DNA of 39,691 nt from the NCBI GenBank assembly GCA_947630325.1, contig CANRHB010000014.1, positions 1 through 39,691 of the forward strand, read 5' to 3'. Positions 1 through 7,334 of the stretch are shown here, in pieces. Every line of letters starts with the position of its first letter. The stretch's first letter is position 1. The stretch comes from an uncultured Clostridia bacterium. GTDB lineage: Bacteria; Bacillota; Clostridia; Christensenellales; Borkfalkiaceae. Made by a program: the position numbers and the translations under genes. The notes beneath the pieces are model-generated. The model did not search any database and had not been told where the DNA came from. It saw only the letters and a list, made by a program, of their open reading frames with translations.

Positions 1-2
1 AT

Positions 3-78
3 GCACCTTTAGCTCAGTTGGTAGAGCAACTGACTCTTAATCAGTGGGCCCAGGGTTCGAGTCCCTGAAGGTGCACCA
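3..78 (+). tRNA. tRNA-Lys (anticodon CTT)
   Basis: The sequence folds as a complete cloverleaf. The 7-bp acceptor stem pairs positions 3-9 with 68-74, A75 is the discriminator and CCA is encoded at 76-78. The anticodon stem 29-33/41-45 encloses a loop with CTT at 36-38, which reads AAG lysine codons. The T arm carries the usual GTTCGAGTC. A terminator hairpin follows directly. Its promoter must lie left of the window. Confidence 0.97.
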
Positions 79-112
79 AAAGAAAAGAAGGCGGTTCGCC
101 TTCTTTTCTTTT
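78..112 (+). terminator. Intrinsic terminator of tRNA-Lys
   Basis: A perfect 16-bp inverted repeat (78-93 with 97-112, loop GTT) starts at the last base of the tRNA CCA end. The 3' arm is T-rich (CTTCTTTTCTTTT), so the hairpin and U-tract are merged. It can form on both strands. Confidence 0.75.
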
Positions 113-173
113 GGTGAGGAATAAAGGGACGCAGTCCCTGCCCCCACCCGCACGTTCTATGTTGCCTAAGGGC

Positions 174-219
174 GGCACGAGCGGGCATAGCCCGCGAAGT
201 AAGGTGCAGACCCGAGACA
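174..219. repeat. Fragment of interspersed intergenic repeat (GGCACGAG module)
   Basis: The string GGCACGAG, then a short GC hairpin (GCGGGC/GCCCGC), CGAAGTAAGG and a GAGAC end recurs in varied form right of 36467 and 39356. It is non-coding sequence between the tRNA-Lys terminator and the terminator of the small lipoprotein gene, and appears to be a diverged copy of the repeat family described at 39302-39610. Confidence 0.45.
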
Positions 220-221
220 AA

Positions 222-253
222 AGCAAAGCGAGGACAACTGCCCTCGCCTTTTT
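222..253 (-). terminator. Intrinsic terminator of the small lipoprotein gene at 266
   Basis: On the minus strand the arms AAGGCGAGG and CCTCGCTTT (242-250 with 225-233, one G-U pair) enclose an 8-nt loop and run into a T-rich tail. The same hairpin core (GCGAGG...CCTCGC) ends the small membrane protein gene at 14508. Confidence 0.75.
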
Positions 254-265
254 GTATTCACTATT

Positions 266-742
266 TTATCTGTATTGATAGATTACTTCGCCTAATTTCA
301 AATCGTCGGACTTTGCGAATTCGGCACAATAGGGAAAAAAGAGTATGTCCTCCGCTATCGCATCGTTCGGACCGAGTTTTACACGCGAATAACAGGGATA
401 TAATTCCCCCTCATAAGTCAGGATATCGAGAAATTTCATTTCGTCGGAAGAGCTTGCAATCGTCGTGAATACAAGCAAGTTGTTCTCCTCAAAAAATGTC
501 TCGGCATAATCGAGCGGAAAATCGCATGCCGCATAACTCTCGTAATCAACGAAAATCTTTGCTTGTTCTTTCGGAAGAGACAAAACGAGGGATTCGTTTT
601 CATCAAAACCAAGAGAAATCGCCTTCGCTTGAAGTCCCGAAGAGATATAATCCTTATATGGATTTTCGGCGCAAGAGGCAAAAATCACCATTAAGCTACA
701 CGCTAAAATAAGCAAGGCAAAAACTTTCGATAATTTCTTCAT
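266..742 (-). CDS. Small orphan lipoprotein, unknown function
   Basis: This 158-residue product starts with a lysine pair, a hydrophobic stretch (about residues 8-22) and a lipobox ending in FASC with the cysteine at about residue 24. It is therefore expected to be exported, lipid-modified and held on the outer face of the membrane. The mature part is acidic and rich in aromatic residues; I recognise no family. The gene is AT-richer than the fructan locus beside it. It has its own promoter (822-850) and terminator (222-253), so it is monocistronic. The promoter is nearly identical to those of the small genes at 13620 and 14508, which suggests a shared origin or shared control. The start is supported by a GGAGG-type ribosome binding site just upstream (ACACCTCCTAC in plus orientation). 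Confidence 0.7.
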   Translation of the reverse strand: MKKLSKVFALLILACSLMVIFASCAENPYKDYISSGLQAKAISLGFDENESLVLSLPKEQAKIFVDYESYAACDFPLDYAETFFEENNLLVFTTIASSSDEMKFLDILTYEGELYPCYSRVKLGPNDAIAEDILFFPYCAEFAKSDDLKLGEVIYQYR

Positions 743-821
743 AAAACACCTCCTACTTATATAACGCTACAAAACGAAAATTTACTCACTTCGCCGCAAA
801 ATTTCTGTTTATCATAATATG

Positions 822-850
822 ATTATAGCATAGAACCGCAAATAAATCAA
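822..850 (-). promoter_or_regulatory. Promoter of small lipoprotein gene (shared promoter copy 1)
   Basis: On the minus strand TTGATT (845-850) and TATAAT (822-827) are separated by exactly 17 bp. The spacer, which contains TTTGCGGTTCTATGC, is identical to that at 14082-14110 and 14739-14767. Such spacer identity goes beyond what a sigma-A promoter needs. Confidence 0.8.
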
Positions 851-892
851 ATCTAAGCGGGGCGAAAATTACTTTGACATTTCGGAAAGCAG

Positions 893-1801
893 TCAATCAA
901 GCCCTGCAGATGAGGTGACTTCTTCGAGGGAAGGGAGGGCGTCGATCGCGCCGCGGGAACGGGTGGTGAGCGCCCCGCAGACGTTGGCAAAGGCAAACAC
1001 TTTGTTTAAGGTTTCCCCTGTCCACTCCGCTTTGGAAAGTCCGTCGAGCCGCGAAAGAGCGCCCGCATAAAAGGCGTCGCCCGCGCCCGTCGTATCCACC
1101 GTTTTGACGGGAATGGTGGGAAGCGCGTTGCTCTCCCCGCGATACAGCCATTTGCAGCCCTTTTCGCCGAGGGTCACGCAGACGAGTTTTTCTTTGAGCG
1201 CCTTTTGAACATACTCTTGCCCGAACGCCGTGTATTCCTCCTCGGATAGTTTGACGACGTCCGCGACTTCAAGCATGGTCTTATAGAGGACAACTGCCTC
1301 CTCTCTGTCGGGGAAGATATCCTCGCGGTAGTTGACGTCGAAACTGACGAGTTTCCCTGCCTCATGCGCCTTTTTTGCGAGACCCACGGCATATTCCGCG
1401 CCCCGCTTTTCGGAGAGCATCAACGAGCCGATGTGCACGATATTGGCGCGTTCGAGAAGAGAAAACGGCACCGCTTCGAGGTAGGTATCCGCCGTGTCCT
1501 TGCGGTAGAAACAGAACGAGCGGTCCCCTCTTTCGTCGAGTTCGACGAAGGCAAGCGTCGTGTTGTGGGTCTCATTGAGCGCAACATACGCCTCATCTAC
1601 ATGGTTTTTTGCGAAATCCGCCAAAAATCTGCCGATGATGTCGTTTCCGACGCTCCCCCAAAACGCGCTTTTTACGCCGAATTTCTTCACGCCGCACGCC
1701 ACATTGAAGGGTGCGCCGCCCGCACGTCTTTCATAGGAAAAGACGCCGTTTTCGTTTTTCCCGATCATATCGGCGAGAATTTCGCCTACACATAAAATCA
1801 T
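893..1801 (-). CDS. PfkB-family sugar kinase, probable fructokinase
   Basis: A ribokinase-like kinase of 302 residues, the usual length for fructokinases. The N-terminal sugar-binding signature GGAPFNVACGV spans residues 28-38, and the C-terminal signature DTTGAGDAFYAGA contains the anion hole and catalytic Asp242. The start ATG at 1801 is chosen because AGGAG stands about 8 nt upstream (1807-1812) and the protein then begins with the family-typical MILCVGEILAD; a longer frame to the right only reads through the repeat at 1831-1910. It is the last gene of the fructan locus and would phosphorylate fructose released inside the cell by the GH32 enzyme at 5790. It follows the LacI gene and probably shares its promoter. 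The exact sugar (fructose rather than another ketose or deoxysugar acid) is inferred from the GH32 neighbours. Confidence 0.88.
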   Translation of the reverse strand: MILCVGEILADMIGKNENGVFSYERRAGGAPFNVACGVKKFGVKSAFWGSVGNDIIGRFLADFAKNHVDEAYVALNETHNTTLAFVELDERGDRSFCFYRKDTADTYLEAVPFSLLERANIVHIGSLMLSEKRGAEYAVGLAKKAHEAGKLVSFDVNYREDIFPDREEAVVLYKTMLEVADVVKLSEEEYTAFGQEYVQKALKEKLVCVTLGEKGCKWLYRGESNALPTIPVKTVDTTGAGDAFYAGALSRLDGLSKAEWTGETLNKVFAFANVCGALTTRSRGAIDALPSLEEVTSSAGLD

Positions 1802-1830
1802 GGGTTGCTCCTGAATTTGAAATTTTGTTG

Positions 1831-1910
1831 CCCCCTCCCCTACCCCTCCCCCGCGCATTCGCGCGGGGGAGGGCAAGAGGCAAATTTCTCGACTTCGCTC
1901 GAAATGACAG
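1831..1910. repeat. Intergenic repeat with GC hairpin between lacI-type gene and kinase
   Basis: The stretch contains a strong palindrome (CCCTCCCCCGCG around ATTCG paired with CGCGGGGGAGGG) followed by the inverted repeat TTTCTCGACTTCGCTCGAAA. The second motif has relatives at 36314-36345 and 36380-36402. It lies inside a transcription unit, so it could affect mRNA stability or attenuate the kinase gene. Confidence 0.6.
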
Positions 1911-1932
1911 TATTGGGAGCCAAGGGGGAGAA

Positions 1933-2898
1933 TTATCTTGTGGTTTCGCCGATTACGATGCGGGCGGGGACTTCGACCCGCGCGGGGACTTCCTCTCTCC
2001 TGATGCGTTTCATGAGGAGCCCCACCGCCTCTCTTGCGAGCGCAGGAATATCCTGCTCCACGGTGGTGAGCCGAGGGTGTCCGCGCCATGCGTCCAAAAC
2101 GCCGTCGAAACCGATGATCTGCAAGTCCTCGGGAACGCGCTTTCCCCGCTCTGCGGCAACGTGATAGGCGGCGTTGGCGAGCATGTCGCTGCCCGCAAAG
2201 ATGCCGTCCACATCGGGGTATGCGTCAAAGAACTCGCGCATGATCTGCATCTCCTCTCCGTGGCGGAACTGCTTTTTGAGAAGCCGCGCGGGAAGGCTAT
2301 GCGCGGTCATCGTGTCGAGATAGGCTTCGTAGCGGTACTTCGTCTCCGATTCGACCGCCGTCGCGCCGCACACACATCCCACCTTTTTGGAGCCGCTTGA
2401 AATGAGTTTTTCGACCGCCTCGCAGGAAATTTTATAGTTATTGGAGGTGACGTAAGGGATCCCCGCGCCGAAGTGCCGGTCGAGCGAGACGATGGGAAGG
2501 TTGGGGTCGATGTCGCCGTGGTCATAGTGGGTGATGAAGATAATGCCGTCCACCCGCTTTTCCTCGATCATCTCCAAAATGGACTTCTCCTTTTGAAGAT
2601 TGTCCTGGGAACTGACGACGACCATCCGATCCCCTCTCGCGTAAATCTCGTCCTCGATATAGAACGCCATTTTTGCAAAGAAAGGATGGAAGATGGTGGG
2701 ACATAATACGGCGATGCACCCCGTGGACTGTTTTTTGAGGTTCCGCGCCTGTTGGTTGGGGACGAACCCGAGCTTTTTTGCCGCCTCTTCGATGCGCTGT
2801 TTGGTTTCGGGCTTGATGGAGCCTCCCCCCGAGAGCGCACGCGACGCGGTGCCGACGCCGACCCCCGCTTCTTGCGCTACATCTTTAATGGTTGCCAT
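1933..2898 (-). CDS. LacI/GalR-family transcriptional regulator of the fructan locus
   Basis: The 321-residue protein begins MATIKDVAQEAGVGVGTASRALSG, the classic LacI helix-turn-helix (residues 3-25), followed by the hinge helix region around residues 48-56 (NQQARNLKK) and a periplasmic-binding-protein-like effector domain. The start at 2898 is favoured over an ATG 15 nt upstream because GAGG at 2906-2909 is well spaced and the family motif starts right there. Four matching operators are visible: 2968-2983 at its own promoter and 13158-13173, 13191-13206 and 13362-13377 at the transporter promoters. It most likely represses the locus until a fructose-containing sugar or sugar phosphate binds. 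The effector is inferred, not visible. Confidence 0.9.
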   Translation of the reverse strand: MATIKDVAQEAGVGVGTASRALSGGGSIKPETKQRIEEAAKKLGFVPNQQARNLKKQSTGCIAVLCPTIFHPFFAKMAFYIEDEIYARGDRMVVVSSQDNLQKEKSILEMIEEKRVDGIIFITHYDHGDIDPNLPIVSLDRHFGAGIPYVTSNNYKISCEAVEKLISSGSKKVGCVCGATAVESETKYRYEAYLDTMTAHSLPARLLKKQFRHGEEMQIMREFFDAYPDVDGIFAGSDMLANAAYHVAAERGKRVPEDLQIIGFDGVLDAWRGHPRLTTVEQDIPALAREAVGLLMKRIRREEVPARVEVPARIVIGETTR

Positions 2899-2931
2899 AG
2901 TTTTGCCTCGCATTGATATTCTCTCCCATCC

Positions 2932-2960
2932 ATTGTAACAGACGGGAGAGATTTTGTCAA
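2932..2960 (-). promoter_or_regulatory. Promoter of the LacI-type gene and fructokinase
   Basis: TTGACA (2955-2960) and TACAAT (2932-2937) are 17 bp apart on the minus strand. A 7-bp inverted repeat (CTCTCCC at 2921-2927, GGGAGAG at 2944-2950) flanks the -10 box. It could be a second protein site or an RNA hairpin. Confidence 0.75.
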
Positions 2961-2967
2961 TGTAATT

Positions 2968-2983
2968 TTGGAAACGTTTCTGT
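2968..2983 (-). promoter_or_regulatory. LacI-type operator upstream of the regulator gene
   Basis: TTGGAAACGTTTCTGT matches the perfect palindrome at 13158-13173 in its first 13 bases. It lies 8 bp upstream of the -35 box of the regulator promoter and touches the stop codon of the preceding gene, so autoregulation is likely. Confidence 0.7.
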
Positions 2984-5775
2984 TATTTGGCGACGTAGGT
3001 GTTCTTCGCGTTTACCCATGCGATCTGCACCTCATCTCCGTCGTTGCTCTCTTTCACCGTATCCGAATGTTCTGTTGCTACGGGAGCCGTTTCGTAATAG
3101 GTTACGATATCATCGAAGCATGCAACGCCCCAATTCTCTGTCCCCGTGTCGTGCAGTTCGAGATAGAGTTCTTCGCCGATATACGCGCTGAGGTCTGCGA
3201 CGAAAGTCGTCATGGTGCCGAGCCGCGAGCCCTGCCCGACGTTCGGGAAGTTGACATCTGCGAATTGATCGTTGGCATAGGTCGCAATTTGGGTGCCGTC
3301 TGCTTTGAATACACGCACTTCCGCGGTCCTTCCGCTCATTTTGAAGGTAATGAACCCGCTCCCTCCGAGAGTGAACTTCGAAGATTTCAGATACCATGTC
3401 TCACCCTCGGGAATGAAGTCGTTGGTCCCCTCATAGAAGAAGTTCCCGCCCTTGTTGTAGGGGATCTTTTCTGCCCAGAAAGTCGTATTCGCGCTGACCG
3501 CATTTCCCGTAACGCCTTCCGTGTCGCAATGGAATTCCCAGCCCGTCAAGTCGCCCGTTTCAAAGCCGCCATTCTTGACCTGATACTCGTTCTCTTCCAC
3601 AGGCTTGTAGAGATTGTCCGCCTTGACCCAACCGATCTGTACATCCTGCGGCGTTTCATCTGCCGTATGCCCGTCCTTGACGGTGTCGCTCTTGGCCGCG
3701 AGCTCGTCGATGTCCGTTCCCGCTTCGTAATAGGTGATGACTTCATCGAAGAAGGCATGTGCCCAACTGCTCACCGCTTCATCGTGAAGTTCGATGTAGA
3801 GCCGTTCGCCGATGTGGTCGCTGAGATCGATGATATACGTCGCCATGTCTGCCCAAGAGCCTCCCTCTGCGATGTGCGGGAAACCTGCGTCGTTGAAACG
3901 GGTCTGCTTGTAGTAGCCTATCTGCGTGCCGTCCTCTTTGAAGATCTTCACGGCCGCTGCGTGTCCGCCCATTTTGAGGGTGACGATGCCCGCGCCTTCG
4001 AGCGTGAAGGTGGAAGATTTCACCCACCAGGTATTGGGCTCGTCGACGCCCGTATTCCATCCGTCGAGGTGGTAGTTCCCGCTCTGGTTGTAGGGAAGTT
4101 CCTCATTCCACCATGTCGAAGCACTGATGACGCATACGCCCGTCATGTTCTCGCTCTTTGTCCAACCCGTGAGGTCGCCCGTCTCGAACCCGCCGTTTGC
4201 GACGCTCGTTGCGGCGCTTACGACGACGGTGAAAGTCGCCTCGATGGTCTCTTCGCCATGAGTCGCCTTATAGGTGACGGTATACGTCCCCACTTCGGTG
4301 AAGGTGAAGGCGTCGAGCTCTTCGGTATATTCGGTCTCGCCGTCGGAGATCTTGACGAGCGCGACATCCACGTTCTCTTCGCCGTAGGTCGCCGTGACGC
4401 CTTCGAGATAGGTGTGAAGGTCGACGGTCTGTCCTTCGACGGCCGTGCCGCCCTCCGCTGCCTTGGTGAAGCGGAGCACTTCGAGAGCATAGGGATATAC
4501 GTAGTTGTTGTAGTAGTTATATTCCGCCAAGGAGACGGAAACAGGTTCGGTCGTTCTTGCTTCCTGCGCCTTCAGATAATCCGCCTTCATCTGCGCCTTG
4601 ACGTCCGCTTCCGCCATGCTGACCTTGAAATCGTCCACGATGATGCCCGCAAATTCGCTCTTTTCACCGTCCACGACCTTGAGGTAGAGCACCTTGCCCT
4701 TGTAGTCCTTCGCGTCGATGTAATGACGAACCATATTTTCGGAGAGGTTGGGGTCGCTGAAATACTTGTCGAAGGTGACCTTGACGAGTTCTTCGTCCGT
4801 CTTGCCGTCGCAGAGCGCCACATAACTGCCCTTGTTCTTCGCGCCCGCCATGAGGAAGGAGATGACGCCGTCGCCCGCAAGGGTGAACTTGGTGGAGCGG
4901 ATGGAGCCCGTCGCGCTCTCATCGAAATAGGTATTGAGGAAGTTCTTCCCCTCTTTGTTGTAGGAACGGTTGTTGGTCGCGGTGTTGCCGACATCGGGGT
5001 TCGCCCAGAAGAGTTCGTCCGAGCAGAGCGCGCGGGCGCCGAAGGCATTTCCGTCGAGCATGAGCCAGTTTGCAAGCCCTTCTTCAAAGCCGCCGTTCTT
5101 GATGGTGGTATCCGTCTCCGTTTCGGAGAAGGCGGGCTTGCCGATCGCCGCAAGTTTGTCGGCGCGTTCCTTTTCCGCCTTCGTCACATCGTCCGCCGTC
5201 TTGTAGACGACGAAATCGTCGAGGTTGAGATAGGCGTACTCGTCGGCGTCGCCCTTGTCGTTGTCGGTGATCTTGATATAGATCGTCTTGCCGACGTGTG
5301 CCGAAAGATCGACGACGACGCGCACCATCTGGTCGGTGATGTAGCCGAGCGCGAAAGCCTCGTTTGAGACTTTGGTAAGGGCGGTATCGTTGCCCTGTTC
5401 AAAGAATTCGACATAGCACTTGTCGCCGCTCATACCGGCGCCCATGAGGAAGCCAATCTTTCCCGTTCCGCCGAGTTTGAAGGGGTCGCTTTGCAGGGTA
5501 CCCGTGAATTGGGGGTTGCCCGAATCATAGCCCGAGAAGAAGTATTTCCCGGCTTTTCCCGCTTGCTCTTTGAGCTGTCCCGCGACGTCGGTATCGACGA
5601 CGCCGCCCTGCGAAAAGGCGGTGCCCGACTTCGTCCAGCCGGTGAAACCCTGCTCGAACCCGCCGTTTACGATGTCGTCGTGGACTTCGGTTTTCTCTCC
5701 GCCGCAAGCGGCGAGCCCGAGCGCCATCGTGCCCGCAAGGGCAAGGGTAAGCGCTCCGATGAGTTTCTTTTTCAT
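2983..5775 (-). CDS. Large surface lipoprotein with four NGGFE-type repeat domains and an Ig-like domain
   Basis: The 930-residue product has a lipoprotein signal (lipobox LAAC, Cys24) and four domains each opening with an NGGFE motif followed by a GW- or NW-containing strand (near residues 37, 226, 526 and 733). Repeats of this shape are typical of jelly-roll carbohydrate-binding modules of the CBM4/9 type. The last two repeats are close relatives of each other. A bacterial Ig-like segment (about 438-522, ending in TYTVTYKATHGEETIEATFTVVV) separates repeats two and three. No catalytic motif is visible. The gene is the last of the transporter operon, 14 nt downstream of the GH32 gene at 5790, with AGGAGG-type binding site before the start. 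I infer a glycan-capturing surface protein that holds fructan near the GH32 lipoprotein, analogous in role to SusE/F of Bacteroides. The ligand is inferred from context. Confidence 0.75.
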   Translation of the reverse strand: MKKKLIGALTLALAGTMALGLAACGGEKTEVHDDIVNGGFEQGFTGWTKSGTAFSQGGVVDTDVAGQLKEQAGKAGKYFFSGYDSGNPQFTGTLQSDPFKLGGTGKIGFLMGAGMSGDKCYVEFFEQGNDTALTKVSNEAFALGYITDQMVRVVVDLSAHVGKTIYIKITDNDKGDADEYAYLNLDDFVVYKTADDVTKAEKERADKLAAIGKPAFSETETDTTIKNGGFEEGLANWLMLDGNAFGARALCSDELFWANPDVGNTATNNRSYNKEGKNFLNTYFDESATGSIRSTKFTLAGDGVISFLMAGAKNKGSYVALCDGKTDEELVKVTFDKYFSDPNLSENMVRHYIDAKDYKGKVLYLKVVDGEKSEFAGIIVDDFKVSMAEADVKAQMKADYLKAQEARTTEPVSVSLAEYNYYNNYVYPYALEVLRFTKAAEGGTAVEGQTVDLHTYLEGVTATYGEENVDVALVKISDGETEYTEELDAFTFTEVGTYTVTYKATHGEETIEATFTVVVSAATSVANGGFETGDLTGWTKSENMTGVCVISASTWWNEELPYNQSGNYHLDGWNTGVDEPNTWWVKSSTFTLEGAGIVTLKMGGHAAAVKIFKEDGTQIGYYKQTRFNDAGFPHIAEGGSWADMATYIIDLSDHIGERLYIELHDEAVSSWAHAFFDEVITYYEAGTDIDELAAKSDTVKDGHTADETPQDVQIGWVKADNLYKPVEENEYQVKNGGFETGDLTGWEFHCDTEGVTGNAVSANTTFWAEKIPYNKGGNFFYEGTNDFIPEGETWYLKSSKFTLGGSGFITFKMSGRTAEVRVFKADGTQIATYANDQFADVNFPNVGQGSRLGTMTTFVADLSAYIGEELYLELHDTGTENWGVACFDDIVTYYETAPVATEHSDTVKESNDGDEVQIAWVNAKNTYVAK

Positions 5776-5789
5776 AAATTTTCCTCCAA

Positions 5790-7250
5790 TCAGATTTTAT
5801 TTTGTACGACGATGTCGTATTTTTCGAGATGAACGATCTTCGCACTGCCGCCCTCGGAGAAGAACACGATCCCGTCCGCGCCGCGGGGGGCATACACAAG
5901 TCCCGTCATAGTCCTCTCGCCGCCGTTTAAGAACACTTCGAGGCTCGAAACATCCAAAAACAGGCGGAAAGAAATTTTGTTGTCCTTGACGCGCACCGCT
6001 GTGGAGCGGATGAGCGCGTCCCTCTCTCGGGAACTGCCCGAGATGAGCATTCCCATGTTGGAGCGGTCGAAGATGACAAGCCCGCTCGCCCTATCGTAAA
6101 ACAGAATGGTTTCGAGGTTGTGTCCCGAGAAGAGTTTGACGCCCGCCCGCGCCGCCGTGCCCATGTCGAGGGTGAAGCAAAGTTCGCACTTCGTCCCCTT
6201 TACCCCCTCTATGACGCGTTCGCCGAGAACGGAGACGTTATCGACCACGACGGGGGCTTGCCGGTAGCTTTCGATCTCTTTTACGGGCTGTTGATACAGT
6301 CTGCCGTTCTTGATAAAGAGTTCGCGGGGAAGGGTCGCCGCCCCCACCCAGCCCTCGGAAGCGGTGACGTAAGTTCTGTCCCACATCTGCATCCATGCGA
6401 TCATCACCCGTCTGCCGTCGGGCGTCAAGAAGGTTTGCGGGGCGTAAAAATCGAACCCGCTGTCCACTTCGTCCTCGATCTCCGAATAGAATTTCCCGTC
6501 CGAGAGGTCGAGTTCGCCCGTAAGATAGCGCGCGGTGTGCACATTCTCGTTGCGCCAGCCGTCGCGGTGCAAAAATTGGATGCTTGTGAGAAGCACGTCC
6601 TTTCCCGAGAGCGTGAAGGCGTCGGGGCACTCGCACATGAGTTCGTCGCCGTCGGTGCGGTACGGACAGCCGACAAAGCGCCAATTTTCGAGGTCGTTTG
6701 ATAAGTAGAGGAGCACTTGCCCCGCGCCGCTCCTGTTTTTGGAGCCGATGAGCGCATAATACGCTCCATCTTTTTCAAAGACTTTGGGGTCGCGGAAGTT
6801 GGTTTCGGAGGCGTCCGAAGGAAGGTCCTTCGCCGAAATCACGAGCCCCCGCTTTTCAAAGGTTTCCCCGTCCCCGGAGACGGCGAGCGCCTGCTGTTGG
6901 AGCGCGCCCGAAACCGCAGTGTACAGAAGGTACAGTTTCCCGTCCTTCTCGATCGCGCCGCCCGAAAAACAGCCGTCCTTGTCGTAAGGCTCGTCGGGGG
7001 CGATCGCCGTGGGAGCGAATTCCCACTTGATCATGTCTTTTGAGATATAATGTCCCCAGTGCATGGGGCCCCACGCCGCCGCATACGGATGAAACTGATA
7101 GAAGAAGTGGTACCTTCCGAACGCATACGAAAGGCCGTTCGGGTCGTTCATCCAACCGACGGGCGGCATGATGTGATAGGTATGGCGATAGGCGGTTTTT
7201 CCCAATTTGTGCGCTTCGATGTACGCGTCCGCCGCTTTCGTCTTTTTCAT
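5790..7250 (-). CDS. GH32 beta-fructosidase, cytoplasmic (sucrose/fructo-oligosaccharide hydrolase)
   Basis: The 486-residue protein has all three GH32 signatures: WMNDPNG (residues 33-39, nucleophile Asp36), RDP (153-155, transition-state Asp154) and ECPD (207-210, acid/base Glu207). A five-blade propeller followed by a C-terminal beta-sandwich fits the length. No signal peptide is present, so it acts in the cytoplasm on imported sucrose or short fructans, or their phosphates, releasing fructose for the kinase at 893. The start at 7250 follows AGGTGA with a 6-nt gap; an upstream in-frame ATG at 7286 lacks this. Whether it prefers sucrose, sucrose-6-phosphate or fructo-oligosaccharides cannot be read from sequence. 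With an ABC importer rather than a PTS upstream, unphosphorylated oligosaccharides are more likely. Confidence 0.93.
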   Translation of the reverse strand: MKKTKAADAYIEAHKLGKTAYRHTYHIMPPVGWMNDPNGLSYAFGRYHFFYQFHPYAAAWGPMHWGHYISKDMIKWEFAPTAIAPDEPYDKDGCFSGGAIEKDGKLYLLYTAVSGALQQQALAVSGDGETFEKRGLVISAKDLPSDASETNFRDPKVFEKDGAYYALIGSKNRSGAGQVLLYLSNDLENWRFVGCPYRTDGDELMCECPDAFTLSGKDVLLTSIQFLHRDGWRNENVHTARYLTGELDLSDGKFYSEIEDEVDSGFDFYAPQTFLTPDGRRVMIAWMQMWDRTYVTASEGWVGAATLPRELFIKNGRLYQQPVKEIESYRQAPVVVDNVSVLGERVIEGVKGTKCELCFTLDMGTAARAGVKLFSGHNLETILFYDRASGLVIFDRSNMGMLISGSSRERDALIRSTAVRVKDNKISFRLFLDVSSLEVFLNGGERTMTGLVYAPRGADGIVFFSEGGSAKIVHLEKYDIVVQNKI

Positions 7251-7287
7251 ATTGTCACCTGAATGATTATTTTGTTCTCTCCGCACT

Positions 7288-7310
7288 CCGCCGCAGTTGT
7301 TCCGCGGCGG
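7288..7310 (-). other. Intercistronic GC hairpin between the two GH32 genes
   Basis: A 7-bp stem (CCGCCGC at 7288-7294 with GCGGCGG at 7304-7310) lies in the 84-nt gap between the GH32 genes. No T-run follows in either direction, so a processing or stability element is more likely than a terminator. Confidence 0.4.
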
Positions 7311-7334
7311 GGATCGGGGGGAGGAAGTGACGGC

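Noticed and set aside
1802..2089. N-terminal extension of the fructokinase
   Set aside because: It reads through an intergenic repeat and into the regulator gene; the family start and a good binding site are at 1801.
2968..5367. 799-codon open frame on the plus strand opposite the large lipoprotein gene
   Set aside because: It follows from the GC-rich third codon positions of the minus-strand gene; it has no binding site, no family motif and biased composition.
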